Positions 1 through 8,061 of a DNA stretch of 64,000 nucleotides are shown here, piece after piece. The stretch is taken from NCBI RefSeq assembly GCF_027988105.1, contig NZ_JAQJZJ010000002.1, positions 558,001 to 622,000 on the forward strand, in the 5' to 3' direction. The stretch's first letter is position 1. Each line of letters begins with the position of its first letter. The notes under the pieces were generated by a model. That model did no database searches. It saw nothing but the letters and a program-made list of their open reading frames with translations, and had not been told where the DNA came from. The position numbers and the translations under genes are program-made. This DNA comes from Pseudomonas aestuarii (GTDB taxonomy: Bacteria > Pseudomonadota > Gammaproteobacteria > Pseudomonadales > Pseudomonadaceae).

Positions 1-976
1 GCGGCCGGGCGATGCGCAGCTGCGAGCCGAACTGATCCATCAGGTACAGGTTCGGGTACAGGCAGAGGTTGCGTGAGTTGCCGATCATCCAGTCGGCTCG
101 CGCTTCACCGAACTCGCTGGCGAGACGATCACGCTCGGCGAACATCGGCCGGTCTTCCGGGTTATCCCAACGGGTCCAGAGCAGCAGGTGGCCGTTGTCG
201 AAGGAGTAGAAACCACCGCCCTTCTTGCCCCAGCCACCGGCGCTCATGGCGCGGATATCGTCGCCGGCTTCTTTCAGCTTGCGCTGCTGCTGGGTGGCGG
301 CGTAGTTCCAGTGCACGGCCGTCACGTGGTAGCCATCGGCACCGTTCTCGGCCTGCAGCTTCCAGTTGCCTTCATAGACATAGGTGCTGGAGCCGCGCAG
401 TACTTCCAGGCCATCGGCGGACTGATCGACGATCATGTCGATGATCTTCTTCGACTCGCCGAGGAAGTCCTCCAGCGGCGCGACGTCTTCGCGCAGGCTG
501 CCGAACAGGAAGCCGCGATAGGATTCGAAGCGCGCGACCTTCTTCAGGTCATGCGAGCCGTCGCAATCGAAGCTGTCCGGGTAACCCGCTTCCTTGGGGT
601 CCTTGACCTTGAGCAGCTTGCCCGAGTTATTGAAGGTCCAGCCGTGGAACGGGCAGGTGTAGGTGGCCTTGTTACCGCTCTTGAAGCGACAGAGCATGGC
701 GCCGCGATGGCTGCACGCGTTGATAAAGGCGTTGAGCTCACCGGCCTTGTTGCGCGCGATGAAAACCGGCTGACGCCCCATGTGGGTGGTGTAGTAATCG
801 TTGTTCTCGGGGATCTGGCTGTCATGGGCCAGATACAACCAGTTGCCCTCGAAGATGTGCTGCATCTCCAAATCGAACAGACGCGGGTCGGTGAACATCT
901 CGCGCTTGCAGCGGAAAATGCCCTTGTCTTTATCTTCTTGCAGCAGGCCGTTCAGGTAATCGAGTCGCAGGGTCAT
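1..976 (-). CDS. benA: Benzoate 1,2-dioxygenase large (alpha) subunit, 3' end cut off by window edge
   Basis: Large oxygenase subunit of the Rieske non-haem iron dioxygenase that converts benzoate to its cis-1,2-diol, the entry to the catechol branch of the beta-ketoadipate pathway. About 325 codons are present, beginning [12 protein letters not shown]. The Rieske [2Fe-2S] ligands are visible as CSHRGAMLC (Cys-x-His) and CPFHGW (Cys-x-x-His), and the start of the catalytic domain has the iron-site motif [14 protein letters not shown]. Two in-frame ATGs lie at 982 and 976; I chose 976 because the upstream GGAG is eight bases away from it but only two from the other. The C-terminal part and any benBCD genes lie outside the window. 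benR is upstream on the same strand. Family identity is clear; exact substrate range is inferred. Confidence 0.95.
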   Translation of the reverse strand, partial: MTLRLDYLNGLLQEDKDKGIFRCKREMFTDPRLFDLEMQHIFEGNWLYLAHDSQIPENNDYYTTHMGRQPVFIARNKAGELNAFINACSHRGAMLCRFKSGNKATYTCPFHGWTFNNSGKLLKVKDPKEAGYPDSFDCDGSHDLKKVARFESYRGFLFGSLREDVAPLEDFLGESKKIIDMIVDQSADGLEVLRGSSTYVYEGNWKLQAENGADGYHVTAVHWNYAATQQQRKLKEAGDDIRAMSAGGWGKKGGGFYSFDNGHLLLWTRWDNPEDRPMFAERDRLASEFGEARADWMIGNSRNLCLYPNLYLMDQFGSQLRIARP

Positions 977-1061
977 CGCCATGGCTCCGTTATTATTGTT
1001 TCAACGGAATCAAGGCTACGACTCAGGACTGTCCGACAATATCCAGTTTGTACACGACCTT

Positions 1062-1094
1062 TATCCGTTTTCTGCAGGGCGGAGAAAACGGATA
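1062..1094 (-). promoter_or_regulatory. Palindromic BenR/XylS-type operator upstream of benA
   Basis: A perfect 12-base inverted repeat (arms 1062-1073 and 1083-1094, spacer 9). Read toward benA, bases 1076-1062 are TGCAGAAAACGGATA, which fits the published XylS/BenR half-site TGCA-N6-GGNTA exactly. It sits about 86 bases upstream of the benA start, suitable for activation next to a -35 region, with an AT-rich GGATATT about 18 bases downstream as a possible -10. The pattern is seen in the sequence; the protein that binds is inferred from benR next door. Confidence 0.7.
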
Positions 1095-1147
1095 GACGCT
1101 ATGAGCAGGGAGCAGGGAGAGGGAAGCGGGAAGACGCTAGCACGTAG

Positions 1148-1171
1148 GGCGTACTCGCGAAGCAGTACGCC
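1148..1171. terminator. Perfect 8-base inverted repeat, possible benR terminator or REP-like element
   Basis: GGCGTACT and AGTACGCC flank an 8-base spacer just beyond the benR stop codon. The hairpin could end benR transcription before the benA promoter, but there is no following T run on either strand. It could equally be a dispersed intergenic repeat; I see no second copy in this window. Confidence 0.4.
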
Positions 1172-1204
1172 AAGGGGCATGCGGTGATGCGGCCAACAGA
1201 CGGC

Positions 1205-2158
1205 TCAGCCGCGCCGGCGCAGGGTGTCCGAGGGCAATTCGCCAAAGGCGCTCTTGTAGCTCTCGGAAAAGCGCCCGAGGTGCAGGAAGCCGTAATCCAG
1301 CGCCACCTCGGTGACGTTACGCACCTTGGCGGTCGGGTCGATCAGGCAGGCATGCACCTTCTCCAGCTTCTTGGCGCGGATGTAGTGCTTGGGCGTGGCG
1401 CCGGCATACCGCTCGAACAGCGCGTAGAGTGAACGCGGACTTATGCGCACCACCTCGGCCAGCTGTTCCAGGGAGATGTCCTGCTTGAGGTTGTCCTCGA
1501 TGTACTGGGCGATGCGCTCGAACGACGGGCAGCTTTCGCCCAATTCCTCGCGACTGACGTTGTTGGCCAGCAGGCCGAGCAGCTTGGTGGCGATGATCCG
1601 CGTGTACTGCTCCTGCACCAGGGGAATCTGCTGCGCGCCTTCGGCCTCGTCGCAGACCAGACCGAGCAGGTTGATGAAGCCGTCCAGCTCGCTGAGATCG
1701 TGGCGTGCACCGAAGCGGATGCCGTCGGCCGGCCGGCGCCAGTGGTTCTCGCTGCAAGCGCGATCGAGAAAGGTCGTGGGCAACTTGACGATGAACTTCT
1801 CGCAGTCGTCCGAGTAGGTCAGGTCGACCGGATCGTCCGGATTGATCAGCAGCAGCTCGCCGGGGGTGAAAAAGTGCTCCTCGCCCCGCCCGCGCCACAG
1901 GCAGTGACCCTGCAGGAGGACCTGCAGGTGGTAGATGGTCTCCAGGGCCGGCGAGGTGACCCGTACACTGCCACCGTAGCTGATCCGGCACAGATCCAGG
2001 CTGCCGAAGGTACGGTGGCTGAGACTGGCCTCGGGCCGCCCGCTTTGGGGCAAACGAATGCAATGCGCGCCGACGTGCTGATTCACGTAATCGGAAACCG
2101 CATAGGGGTCGGCATTGTGGAATATCCGACTTCTCTCATTAAGCAGACGACAGTCCAT
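1205..2158 (-). CDS. benR: AraC/XylS-family activator of benzoate degradation
   Basis: A 317-residue regulator close in length to XylS and BenR (about 320). The N-terminal two thirds form the effector-sensing half, and residues about 215-317 hold the two helix-turn-helix motifs of the AraC family, with the conserved stretch ending in GFLHLGRFSESYKSAFG and a final LPSDTLRRR. It lies directly upstream of benA in the same direction, with about 230 bases between them that contain a BenR-type half-site. It probably activates benA and the following ben genes in response to benzoate. AraC family membership is certain; the BenR assignment rests on sequence resemblance and position. Confidence 0.93.
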   Translation of the reverse strand: MDCRLLNERSRIFHNADPYAVSDYVNQHVGAHCIRLPQSGRPEASLSHRTFGSLDLCRISYGGSVRVTSPALETIYHLQVLLQGHCLWRGRGEEHFFTPGELLLINPDDPVDLTYSDDCEKFIVKLPTTFLDRACSENHWRRPADGIRFGARHDLSELDGFINLLGLVCDEAEGAQQIPLVQEQYTRIIATKLLGLLANNVSREELGESCPSFERIAQYIEDNLKQDISLEQLAEVVRISPRSLYALFERYAGATPKHYIRAKKLEKVHACLIDPTAKVRNVTEVALDYGFLHLGRFSESYKSAFGELPSDTLRRRG

Positions 2159-2417
2159 AACTCAGGTGCTCTTATATTTTTTATGGCGCTGAGGATCGGC
2201 ACAAGCAAGGCATCCGCCCTCACCTCTTATAGATACAGGCAAAACAGCCATACAGCAGCCTGCACCGATCAACGGTCAACAGGCGCCAGCCACATCGGTC
2301 GCTGCGCCGGGGTCATTGAGAGTGATAGCGACAGCTTAGTGAATTCGAACAAGAGCCGGATGCTCAGTGCGCGATAACCGCACACATTCGCTCAAGGCTG
2401 GAGTTCCTGCGCGTGGC

Positions 2418-3263
2418 TCACAATGGCTTGAACAACTGACCGCTCAACTCGCGGCTGGCATTGAGCATGATCGGCAGGAAGCGCTGCTCCAGTTCGCGGG
2501 CGGGAACCCGGCCGGCGTGGGTACTGACGTTCATCGCTGCCAGCACATGCCCTGAAGAGTCGTACACCGGCACGGCCAGTGAACGCAGCCCTTGCTCCAG
2601 CTCCTGATCGACCAGGCACCAGCCCTGCTGACGCACCTGTTGCAGGCACTCCCAGAGGGCCTCGGGGGTGTAGAGGGTGCGACTGGTCTTGGCTTGCAGG
2701 TCGGCGTGGTTAAGGTAGTCGCGCAGGCTGTCGTCGTCGAGCGCGGCGAGGAGAATCCGGCCCATCGACGTGCAGTAGGCCGGCAAGCGACTGCCGACAC
2801 TGAGGTCAACCGAGATCAGCCGCTGCGGAATCGCCGAACGGGCAATGTAGAGCACCTGCTCGCCTTCCAGGGTGGCCAGGTTGCAGGCCTCGTGCAGTTG
2901 CTCGCTGATCCGGTCGAGGTAGGGCTGCGCCGAAACGGCCAGGGGCGTAGACGACAGGTAGGCATGGCCGAGGGTCAGCACCTTGGGCAACAGCGAGTAG
3001 GTACGTCCGTCAGTAGTCGCATAGCCGAGTTTCATCAGGGTGTAGAGACAGCGACGCACCGCCGCGCGAGGGATCTCAGTGCGGTGGCTGATCTGCGCGA
3101 TGGTCAGGTGGCGCTTGCGCTCCTGAAAGGCATTGATCACCGCCAGGCCGCGCGCCAGAGAAGTCATGAAGTTCGGATCGCCGCTGAGATCGGCGATGCG
3201 TTTGGCCGGAGAAACATACGCCGGCGGCACCAGACCGGACGGTGATAGATGCGCCTCGTTCAT
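2418..3263 (-). CDS. pcaR: IclR-family regulator of the beta-ketoadipate pathway
   Basis: A 281-residue IclR-type protein. The winged helix-turn-helix is at about residues 35-95 (LTIAQISHRTEIPRAAVRRC is the recognition region) and the C-terminal effector domain ends with STHAGRVPARELEQRFLP. The whole protein tracks PcaR, which responds to beta-ketoadipate and activates the pca genes, apart from a variable N-terminal tail. The start is supported by AGGAGGT seven bases upstream. No pca structural gene is present nearby, so it acts at a distance. A 14-base palindrome directly upstream matches the published PcaR site, suggesting autoregulation. Confidence 0.95.
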   Translation of the reverse strand: MNEAHLSPSGLVPPAYVSPAKRIADLSGDPNFMTSLARGLAVINAFQERKRHLTIAQISHRTEIPRAAVRRCLYTLMKLGYATTDGRTYSLLPKVLTLGHAYLSSTPLAVSAQPYLDRISEQLHEACNLATLEGEQVLYIARSAIPQRLISVDLSVGSRLPAYCTSMGRILLAALDDDSLRDYLNHADLQAKTSRTLYTPEALWECLQQVRQQGWCLVDQELEQGLRSLAVPVYDSSGHVLAAMNVSTHAGRVPARELEQRFLPIMLNASRELSGQLFKPL

Positions 3264-3295
3264 ACAACCTCCTGAGCAGATGGGTGCAACACCGA

Positions 3296-3327
3296 TGCGA
3301 TTATCGAACGCCAGTTCGATAATCGCA
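3296..3327 (-). promoter_or_regulatory. PcaR operator in front of pcaR
   Basis: Perfect inverted repeat with 14-base arms (3296-3309 and 3314-3327) and a 4-base spacer. Each arm reads GTTCGATAATCGCA, the core of the PcaR binding site described for pca promoters in P. putida. It lies 33-64 bases upstream of the pcaR start codon, where bound PcaR could compete with RNA polymerase. The repeat is seen directly; the function is inferred. Confidence 0.8.
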
Positions 3328-3719
3328 ATTGACCCACCGGCATGACAGGTAACCTTGCCGGCGCTCAGCCAGTGTCCGTAATAACCAGTTGCCCGTCATG
3401 CATCGAGTTCGACCCAGACCATGATCCGCTCTTGTGGCCGCGCGCCCCGCCCTCGGTCATGGCGCCAATGGCCAGGACTAGGGGCGGCGAGCGCCACTGC
3501 TTGCGCAGACTCCAGGTCATCCGGGCAACCCTGTTGATCAGCCAGCAAGCAACCCGGTATTCCGTATTGCTTTCACCGACCGGAGAGCACCGCGTGGCGT
3601 GGACGCGATCCGGAAAAAGCTCCCGCAGGGGCGCCGCTTGAGAGAAAGATGATAGAGGGCGCCGTACAGACTGAGACCAGCCGGGCCGGCAATCGCTGCG
3701 AGTAAGAAACCGCAGGCAC
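3328..3719. other. Gene-free stretch between pcaR and the tRNA-Lys terminator
   Basis: About 390 bases without a convincing gene. Overlapping open frames of about 100 residues exist on both strands (3342-3641 and 3365-3721), but they oppose each other, are rich in Arg, Ser and Pro, resemble nothing I know and lack ribosome binding sites. It may be residue from past integration beside the tRNA gene. I see no integrase or transposase fragment. Confidence 0.5.
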
Positions 3720-3764
3720 AAAAAAGCCCGGATGCCTTTTCAAAAAGGACATCCGGGCTTTTTT
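3720..3764 (-). terminator. Strong intrinsic terminator downstream of tRNA-Lys
   Basis: AAAGCCCGGATG and CATCCGGGCTTT form a 12-base-pair stem around an AT-rich loop, with A/T runs on both sides, so it could work in both directions. It lies about 25 bases beyond the 3' end of the tRNA gene. Confidence 0.9.
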
Positions 3765-3786
3765 TGACCTTCCGAGGAAGGATATA

Positions 3787-3862
3787 TGGTGGGTCGTGTG
3801 GGATTCGAACCTACGACCAATTGGTTAAAAGCCAACTGCTCTACCAACTGAGCTAACGACCC
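3787..3862 (-). tRNA. tRNA-Lys (anticodon TTT)
   Basis: A 76-nucleotide cloverleaf including an encoded CCA. The acceptor arm is GGGTCGT/ACGACCC, the D arm contains AGTTGGTA, the anticodon loop is CTTTTAA inside a GTTGG/CCAAT stem, and the T loop is TTCGAAT. The T stem pairs GTAGG with CCCAC, leaving one A-C mismatch at the middle pair. In several pseudomonads the tRNA-Lys gene beside queC is a known integration site for genomic islands; here no integrase follows it. Confidence 0.97.
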
Positions 3863-3874
3863 GATGCAGGGCGC

Positions 3875-3902
3875 ATGATACTGATTTAATTCAGGAAATC
3901 AA
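3875..3902 (-). promoter_or_regulatory. tRNA-Lys promoter
   Basis: Read on the minus strand: -35 TTGATT (3902-3897), 16-base spacer, -10 TATCAT (3880-3875), then a GC-rich GCGCCC discriminator typical of stringently controlled stable-RNA promoters. It lies between the queC stop and the tRNA. Confidence 0.7.
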
Positions 3903-3918
3903 CACCCGGAGAAAACTT

Positions 3919-4593
3919 TTAGCGATAACGGGTCGGATCGGCTACGCCCGCCGCGGCAAAACCGGCCGCACGCAGGCGACAGCTGTCGCACTTACCGCAG
4001 GCACGCCCCTGCTCGTCGGCCTGGTAGCAGGACACCGTCAACGCGTAATCGACGCCATGGCGCATACCGGCCTGGACGATCTCGGCCTTGCTCATGTTCT
4101 GCAGCGGCGCCTGGATCCGGAATCCCTGGCCTTCGACCCCGGCCTTGGTCGCCAGGTTGGCCATGCGCTCGAAGGCAGCAATGAACTCGGGGCGACAATC
4201 CGGGTAACCGGAATAATCCACTGCGTTAACCCCAATGAAGATATCCCGCGCGCCCAGCACTTCGGCCCAGCCCAGGGCCAGGGCGAGGAACACGGTATTG
4301 CGCGCCGGCACATAGGTGACCGGGATGCCCTCGGTCGGGCCTTCCGGCACCGCGATACTGCTGTCGGTCAGTGCCGAACCACCGATGCCATCGAGGCTCA
4401 GACCGATCACCTTGTGCTCGACCACCCCCAGGTGCCTGGCCACTCGCTCGGCCGCCTGCAATTCAGCGCGATGACGCTGGCCATAGTCGAAGCTCATGCT
4501 GTAGCAGCTGTAGCCCTCGGCCTTGGCCAGTGCCACCACGGTGGCCGAATCGAGGCCGCCAGAGAGAAGAATTAGCGCTTTCTTGTCGCTCAT
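3919..4593 (-). CDS. queC: 7-cyano-7-deazaguanine synthase
   Basis: Converts 7-carboxy-7-deazaguanine to preQ0 with ATP and ammonia, in the cytoplasmic pathway to queuosine in tRNA. The 224-residue protein begins with the PP-loop ATP-binding motif [11 protein letters not shown] and ends with the zinc-binding cysteines CGKCDSC plus an earlier Cys in [12 protein letters not shown]. An in-frame ATG seven codons upstream (4614) would overlap queE; I prefer 4593 because it starts one base after the queE stop and matches the family's usual start [10 protein letters not shown]. It forms a two-gene unit with queE. Confidence 0.97.
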   Translation of the reverse strand: MSDKKALILLSGGLDSATVVALAKAEGYSCYSMSFDYGQRHRAELQAAERVARHLGVVEHKVIGLSLDGIGGSALTDSSIAVPEGPTEGIPVTYVPARNTVFLALALGWAEVLGARDIFIGVNAVDYSGYPDCRPEFIAAFERMANLATKAGVEGQGFRIQAPLQNMSKAEIVQAGMRHGVDYALTVSCYQADEQGRACGKCDSCRLRAAGFAAAGVADPTRYR

Positions 4594-4594
4594 A

Positions 4595-5242
4595 TCAATG
4601 TCCCGGCTCGTCATTCCAGAGAATCTTGTGCAACTGCATTTGCAGGCGCACGGGCAGGTTGTCGGCGACGATCCAGTCGGCCAGCGAACGCACGTTTAAC
4701 TGCTGGTGGCTCGGCGAGAACAACACCTCACCCGCACGCTCGTGCAAACGGTACTGGATCAGCTTGGTCACCGCCCAGTCATAGTCCTCGCGCGAGCAAA
4801 TCACGAACTTGACCTGGTCGTTCGCCGTCAACAACTCGATATTTTCATAGCGATTGCGCGCCACCTCTGCCGAGCCCGGGGTCTTCAGGTCGAGCACCTT
4901 GCTCACCCGCGGATCGACCGCCGCTACATCCAGCGCGCCACTGGTTTCCAGCGACACCTGATAGCCGGCATCGCATAGGCGCCTGAGCAGAGGGATGCAG
5001 TTGGGTTGCGCCAGTGGCTCGCCACCAGTCACACAGATATAGCGCGGCTTGTAGCTGGCGATCTGTTCAACGATGGCGTCCAGAGACACGACTTCACCGC
5101 CGCTGAAAGCGTAGGCGGTATCGCAGTACTGGCAGCGCAGGGGACAGCCGGTCAGGCGGACGAACACGGTCGGCAAGCCGGCGGTGCGCGTCTCGCCCTG
5201 CAGCGAGTAGAAAATCTCGGTAATTCGCAGGGTATCTTGCAT
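4595..5242 (-). CDS. queE: 7-carboxy-7-deazaguanine synthase (radical SAM)
   Basis: Makes the deazapurine ring from 6-carboxytetrahydropterin. Near the N terminus is the radical-SAM cluster motif [17 protein letters not shown] (CxxxCxxC), after the substrate motif FYSLQGE; GGEP follows at about residue 70. The usual Pseudomonas start, [12 protein letters not shown], is at 5242 and gives 215 residues, but only weak Shine-Dalgarno sequence precedes it. An in-frame ATG at 5275 is directly preceded by CGGAGG, so an 11-residue longer product is possible. It is followed almost without gap by queC and separated from the tol-pal cluster by a terminator. Confidence 0.95.
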   Translation of the reverse strand: MQDTLRITEIFYSLQGETRTAGLPTVFVRLTGCPLRCQYCDTAYAFSGGEVVSLDAIVEQIASYKPRYICVTGGEPLAQPNCIPLLRRLCDAGYQVSLETSGALDVAAVDPRVSKVLDLKTPGSAEVARNRYENIELLTANDQVKFVICSREDYDWAVTKLIQYRLHERAGEVLFSPSHQQLNVRSLADWIVADNLPVRLQMQLHKILWNDEPGH

Positions 5243-5310
5243 ATCAGCCACGGGCGTGACGGCTAAACAGGCCATCCGCCTCCGTTGCGGGAAAAGGGGC
5301 GCGGATTGTA

Positions 5311-5339
5311 ACGAAAAAACCCGCGACAGGCGCGGGTTT
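5311..5339 (-). terminator. Intrinsic terminator after cpoB
   Basis: On the minus strand AAACCCGCG pairs with CGCGGGTTT around a 5-base loop, followed by a run of T. It lies 33 bases past the cpoB stop and would close the tol-pal operon before queE. Confidence 0.88.
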
Positions 5340-5371
5340 ATCACTACAGCTTGCAGCTTTCAACTGATTCC

Positions 5372-6187
5372 TTACGGCATCCGCTGCAAATCCCGCTGCG
5401 CCAGCTGCGCCGCAGAACTACCCGGATACTTGGCAATCACCTGCTGCAGAATGCCTCGGGCCTTGTCCGTGTTACCCAGACGCATTTCAACGTCAGCGAG
5501 CTTGAACAACGAGTCGGGCACCTTGGCATGCTGCGGATAGGACTGACTGACTTGAGCAAATGCCCGGCCGGCACCCTGCAGATCGCCTTGGGCCAGGTTC
5601 ACCTCGCCCAACCAATACTGGGCATTGCCGGCATATTGGCTGTTCGGGTATTTACGCACGAAGGCAGTAAACGCCTGGCTGGCCTTGTCAAAATCCTTGG
5701 CTTTGATCAGATCGAAGGCGGCGTCATAAAACAGCTTCTCCTTCTCTGGATCAGCCGCAGCACCATTGCCTGGCGCCTGACCAGTTGGCGCCGCTGAATT
5801 GCCAATGGCGCCAGCAGCACCACCGGTAGGGGAATTCTGGGTGGCCGCAGAACTTGCTGCTCCACTGCTCAAACGCCGATCAAGATCCTGGTAACGTTCC
5901 AGGGCTTCTTGCTTCAAACGCTGAATTTCATTCTGCTGCTCTTCGAGCATGCCGCGCAGTTGCGCGATTTCTTGCTGCATCTGTTGCAGCTGGGTAAACA
6001 CCATGCCTTGCGCCGAGATCGGGGCTTCAACCCCTCCCCCGGCGTAGGCGCCGGACGTGCCATAACCAGCGGGCGGATAACTGCTACTGCCATAATCGGC
6101 ATTGTTATCCACCACAGGAACCTCGGCCCAGGCCGTAAACGGCAGGCAGAGGGCCAAAATAGTCAAAGCACGGCGGCAGGTATGCAT
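5372..6187 (-). CDS. cpoB: Cell division coordinator CpoB (YbgF), Tol-Pal associated periplasmic TPR protein
   Basis: A 271-residue periplasmic protein that links the Tol-Pal machine to septal peptidoglycan synthesis. A signal peptide (about residues 1-21, cleavage near TAWA-EV) is followed by a Gly/Ser-rich linker, a trimerising coiled coil at about 65-105 (QQMQQEIAQLRGMLEEQQNE), a low-complexity Gly/Ala/Asn linker at 108-145, and a C-terminal block of TPR repeats from about 150 (LFYDAAFDLIKAKDF, YWLGEVNLAQGD). It begins five bases after the pal stop, as the last gene of the cluster, and a terminator follows. Confidence 0.95.
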   Translation of the reverse strand: MHTCRRALTILALCLPFTAWAEVPVVDNNADYGSSSYPPAGYGTSGAYAGGGVEAPISAQGMVFTQLQQMQQEIAQLRGMLEEQQNEIQRLKQEALERYQDLDRRLSSGAASSAATQNSPTGGAAGAIGNSAAPTGQAPGNGAAADPEKEKLFYDAAFDLIKAKDFDKASQAFTAFVRKYPNSQYAGNAQYWLGEVNLAQGDLQGAGRAFAQVSQSYPQHAKVPDSLFKLADVEMRLGNTDKARGILQQVIAKYPGSSAAQLAQRDLQRMP

Positions 6188-6192
6188 GGCTA

Positions 6193-6693
6193 TTACTTAC
6201 GCAGTTCTACGCGACGGTTCTGAGCCCAGGATTGCTCGTCGTTGCCAGTGGCAATCGCACGCTCTTCACCGTAGGAAACCAGTTCCAGCTGAGCCGGGGA
6301 AACACCCTGCAGCACCAGGTAGCGCTGAACGGCTTTCGAGCGACGCTCGCCCAGAGCCATGTTGTACTCACGGGTACCGCGCTCGTCAGCGTGGCCTTCC
6401 AGAACAACGCGAGCGCCGTTGCTTTTCAGGTCCTTAGCGTGAACGTCGAGTGCACGCATAGCTTCGGCTTTCAGGTCGGCGCTGTCGTATTCGAAGTAGA
6501 ACGTGGTGATAGCGCGCAGAGCAGCTTCTTCGCTCATGCTGCCATCTACGGAACCAGTGTCAGCACCGTAACCAGCGTTAGGATCTACAGCATCACCTTG
6601 ACCAGCGGCATCACCGCCTTTGGACGAACAACCAACAGCAACGGCCAGAGCCAGACCCAGTACAGCAAATTTGCCAAATTTCAGCATTTCCAT
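6193..6693 (-). CDS. pal: Peptidoglycan-associated lipoprotein (OprL)
   Basis: An outer-membrane lipoprotein that binds peptidoglycan and TolB. The 166-residue precursor has a lipoprotein signal peptide ending in AVAVGC, a short variable linker, and a C-terminal OmpA-like domain from about residue 60 with the diaminopimelate-binding region [20 protein letters not shown]. The start at 6693 (second of two adjacent ATGs) is chosen because AGGAG is then seven bases upstream and because OprL normally starts MEMLKFGKF. It is translated after tolB with a 70-base gap. Confidence 0.97.
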   Translation of the reverse strand: MEMLKFGKFAVLGLALAVAVGCSSKGGDAAGQGDAVDPNAGYGADTGSVDGSMSEEAALRAITTFYFEYDSADLKAEAMRALDVHAKDLKSNGARVVLEGHADERGTREYNMALGERRSKAVQRYLVLQGVSPAQLELVSYGEERAIATGNDEQSWAQNRRVELRK

Positions 6694-6762
6694 CATGTAA
6701 CTCCTAATGAACCCCAGTGTGTTAAGCAGTATTACTTAGCAATACAACGGTGTAGCGCCGCA

Positions 6763-8061
6763 TCAGTTCAGGTAGGGGGACCAGGAAGGCTCTCGAACTT
6801 CGCCTTGAGCGGTAGGAAGAGGGAGCCTTACACGCCCATTAATGGACGCTAACATCAAGACTCCCCGACCCTGCTGGCGGGTCGCGTAGATTAGCATGGT
6901 GCCATTGGGTGCAACAGTGGGTGATTCATCCAAACTTGTATCGGAAAGAATGCGCAAATTGCCACGTTGCAGGTCCTGAGCCGCTACCTTGAACACGGTG
7001 TAACCCTCCTGGCGATGGATCATCACCAGGGTCTTTTCATCTGCAGAGAGCTTCGGGTTGGCATTGTAGTTGCCGACGAAGGTCACTCGTTCCGCCGCTC
7101 CGCTGTTGATATTGGTCTTGTAGATCTGTGGTTTGCCGGAGCGATCCGAGGTGAAGTAGATGGTATTGCCATCCTTGCCCCAGAACGGCTCGGTATCGAT
7201 CGAGCCTTGATTGGTTACCCGACGTAGCTGCCGCGAGCCCATCTCCATCACATAGATTTCCGGGTTGCCATCTTTTGACAGCACGAATGCCAGACGGCTG
7301 CCATCCGGCGACCAGGCCGGTGCACCGTTCAGCCCCTCGAAGTTGGTCACTTGCTCGCGCCGGCCGGTGTCGATGTGCTGGACGAAGATGCGCGGACGCT
7401 TCTGCTCGAACGACACATAGGCGATACGACGGCCATCCGGCGCAAACGATGGCGACAGGATCGGCTCGCGCGACTGCAGCAAAGTCACCGCACGCGCACC
7501 GTCGTAGTCGGAGCGCTGCAGCGTGTAACGGGTGTTGTTGACCGAGAAGCGTTCGGCAGTGACATAGAGCATGCGCGTGGAAAACGCGCCCTTGACCCCG
7601 GTCAGCTTCTCGAACGACAAATCGGCGATATGGTGCGCCATATCACGCAGCTGATCGGTTCCGCCGCCGACGCTACCGGTTAGCACCTGCTGCTCGGTGG
7701 CCACATTGAACAGGGCGAACTGCACCTGTAAACGCCCCCCGCTGGGCAGCATGCTGCCAACCAGGACATATTGCGCGCCCAGGGCCTGCCAGTCGCGGTA
7801 AATGATTTCACTGGCCTGACTCGGCCGGCTGATCATGTTCTGCGGCGCAATAGGCTCGAATACCCCCGAGTTACGCAGGTCATCGCCAATAATCTTGGCC
7901 ATATCCTCCGGCAGCACGGTGCCACCTTGCCAGCCGAATGGCACGACGGCGATAGGTGTCGCACGGTCAGTACCTGTGCTGATCACTAGGGGATCAGCCG
8001 CTTGCACCGAACCGACCAACATGGCCAGACCGAGCAAGACGATACGCATCAGGGTATTCAC
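6763..8061 (-). CDS. tolB: Tol-Pal system beta-propeller protein TolB
   Basis: A 432-residue periplasmic protein that shuttles between Pal and TolA. A signal peptide (residues about 1-21, cleavage after SVQA) is followed by an N-terminal alpha/beta domain and a six-bladed beta propeller with the repeated [24 protein letters not shown] and [12 protein letters not shown] blades. The start codon overlaps the tolA stop by four bases (ATGA), indicating translational coupling. All features are standard for the family. Confidence 0.97.
   Translation of the reverse strand: MNTLMRIVLLGLAMLVGSVQAADPLVISTGTDRATPIAVVPFGWQGGTVLPEDMAKIIGDDLRNSGVFEPIAPQNMISRPSQASEIIYRDWQALGAQYVLVGSMLPSGGRLQVQFALFNVATEQQVLTGSVGGGTDQLRDMAHHIADLSFEKLTGVKGAFSTRMLYVTAERFSVNNTRYTLQRSDYDGARAVTLLQSREPILSPSFAPDGRRIAYVSFEQKRPRIFVQHIDTGRREQVTNFEGLNGAPAWSPDGSRLAFVLSKDGNPEIYVMEMGSRQLRRVTNQGSIDTEPFWGKDGNTIYFTSDRSGKPQIYKTNINSGAAERVTFVGNYNANPKLSADEKTLVMIHRQEGYTVFKVAAQDLQRGNLRILSDTSLDESPTVAPNGTMLIYATRQQGRGVLMLASINGRVRLPLPTAQGEVREPSWSPYLN

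Noticed and set aside
188..1147. A 319-codon plus-strand frame at the left edge
   Set aside because: It lies antisense to benA, whose Rieske motifs are clear on the minus strand.
3342..3641. Possible small gene or integrase remnant next to tRNA-Lys
   Set aside because: The frame has no recognisable integrase motif, no ribosome binding site and is overlapped by an equally long opposing frame.
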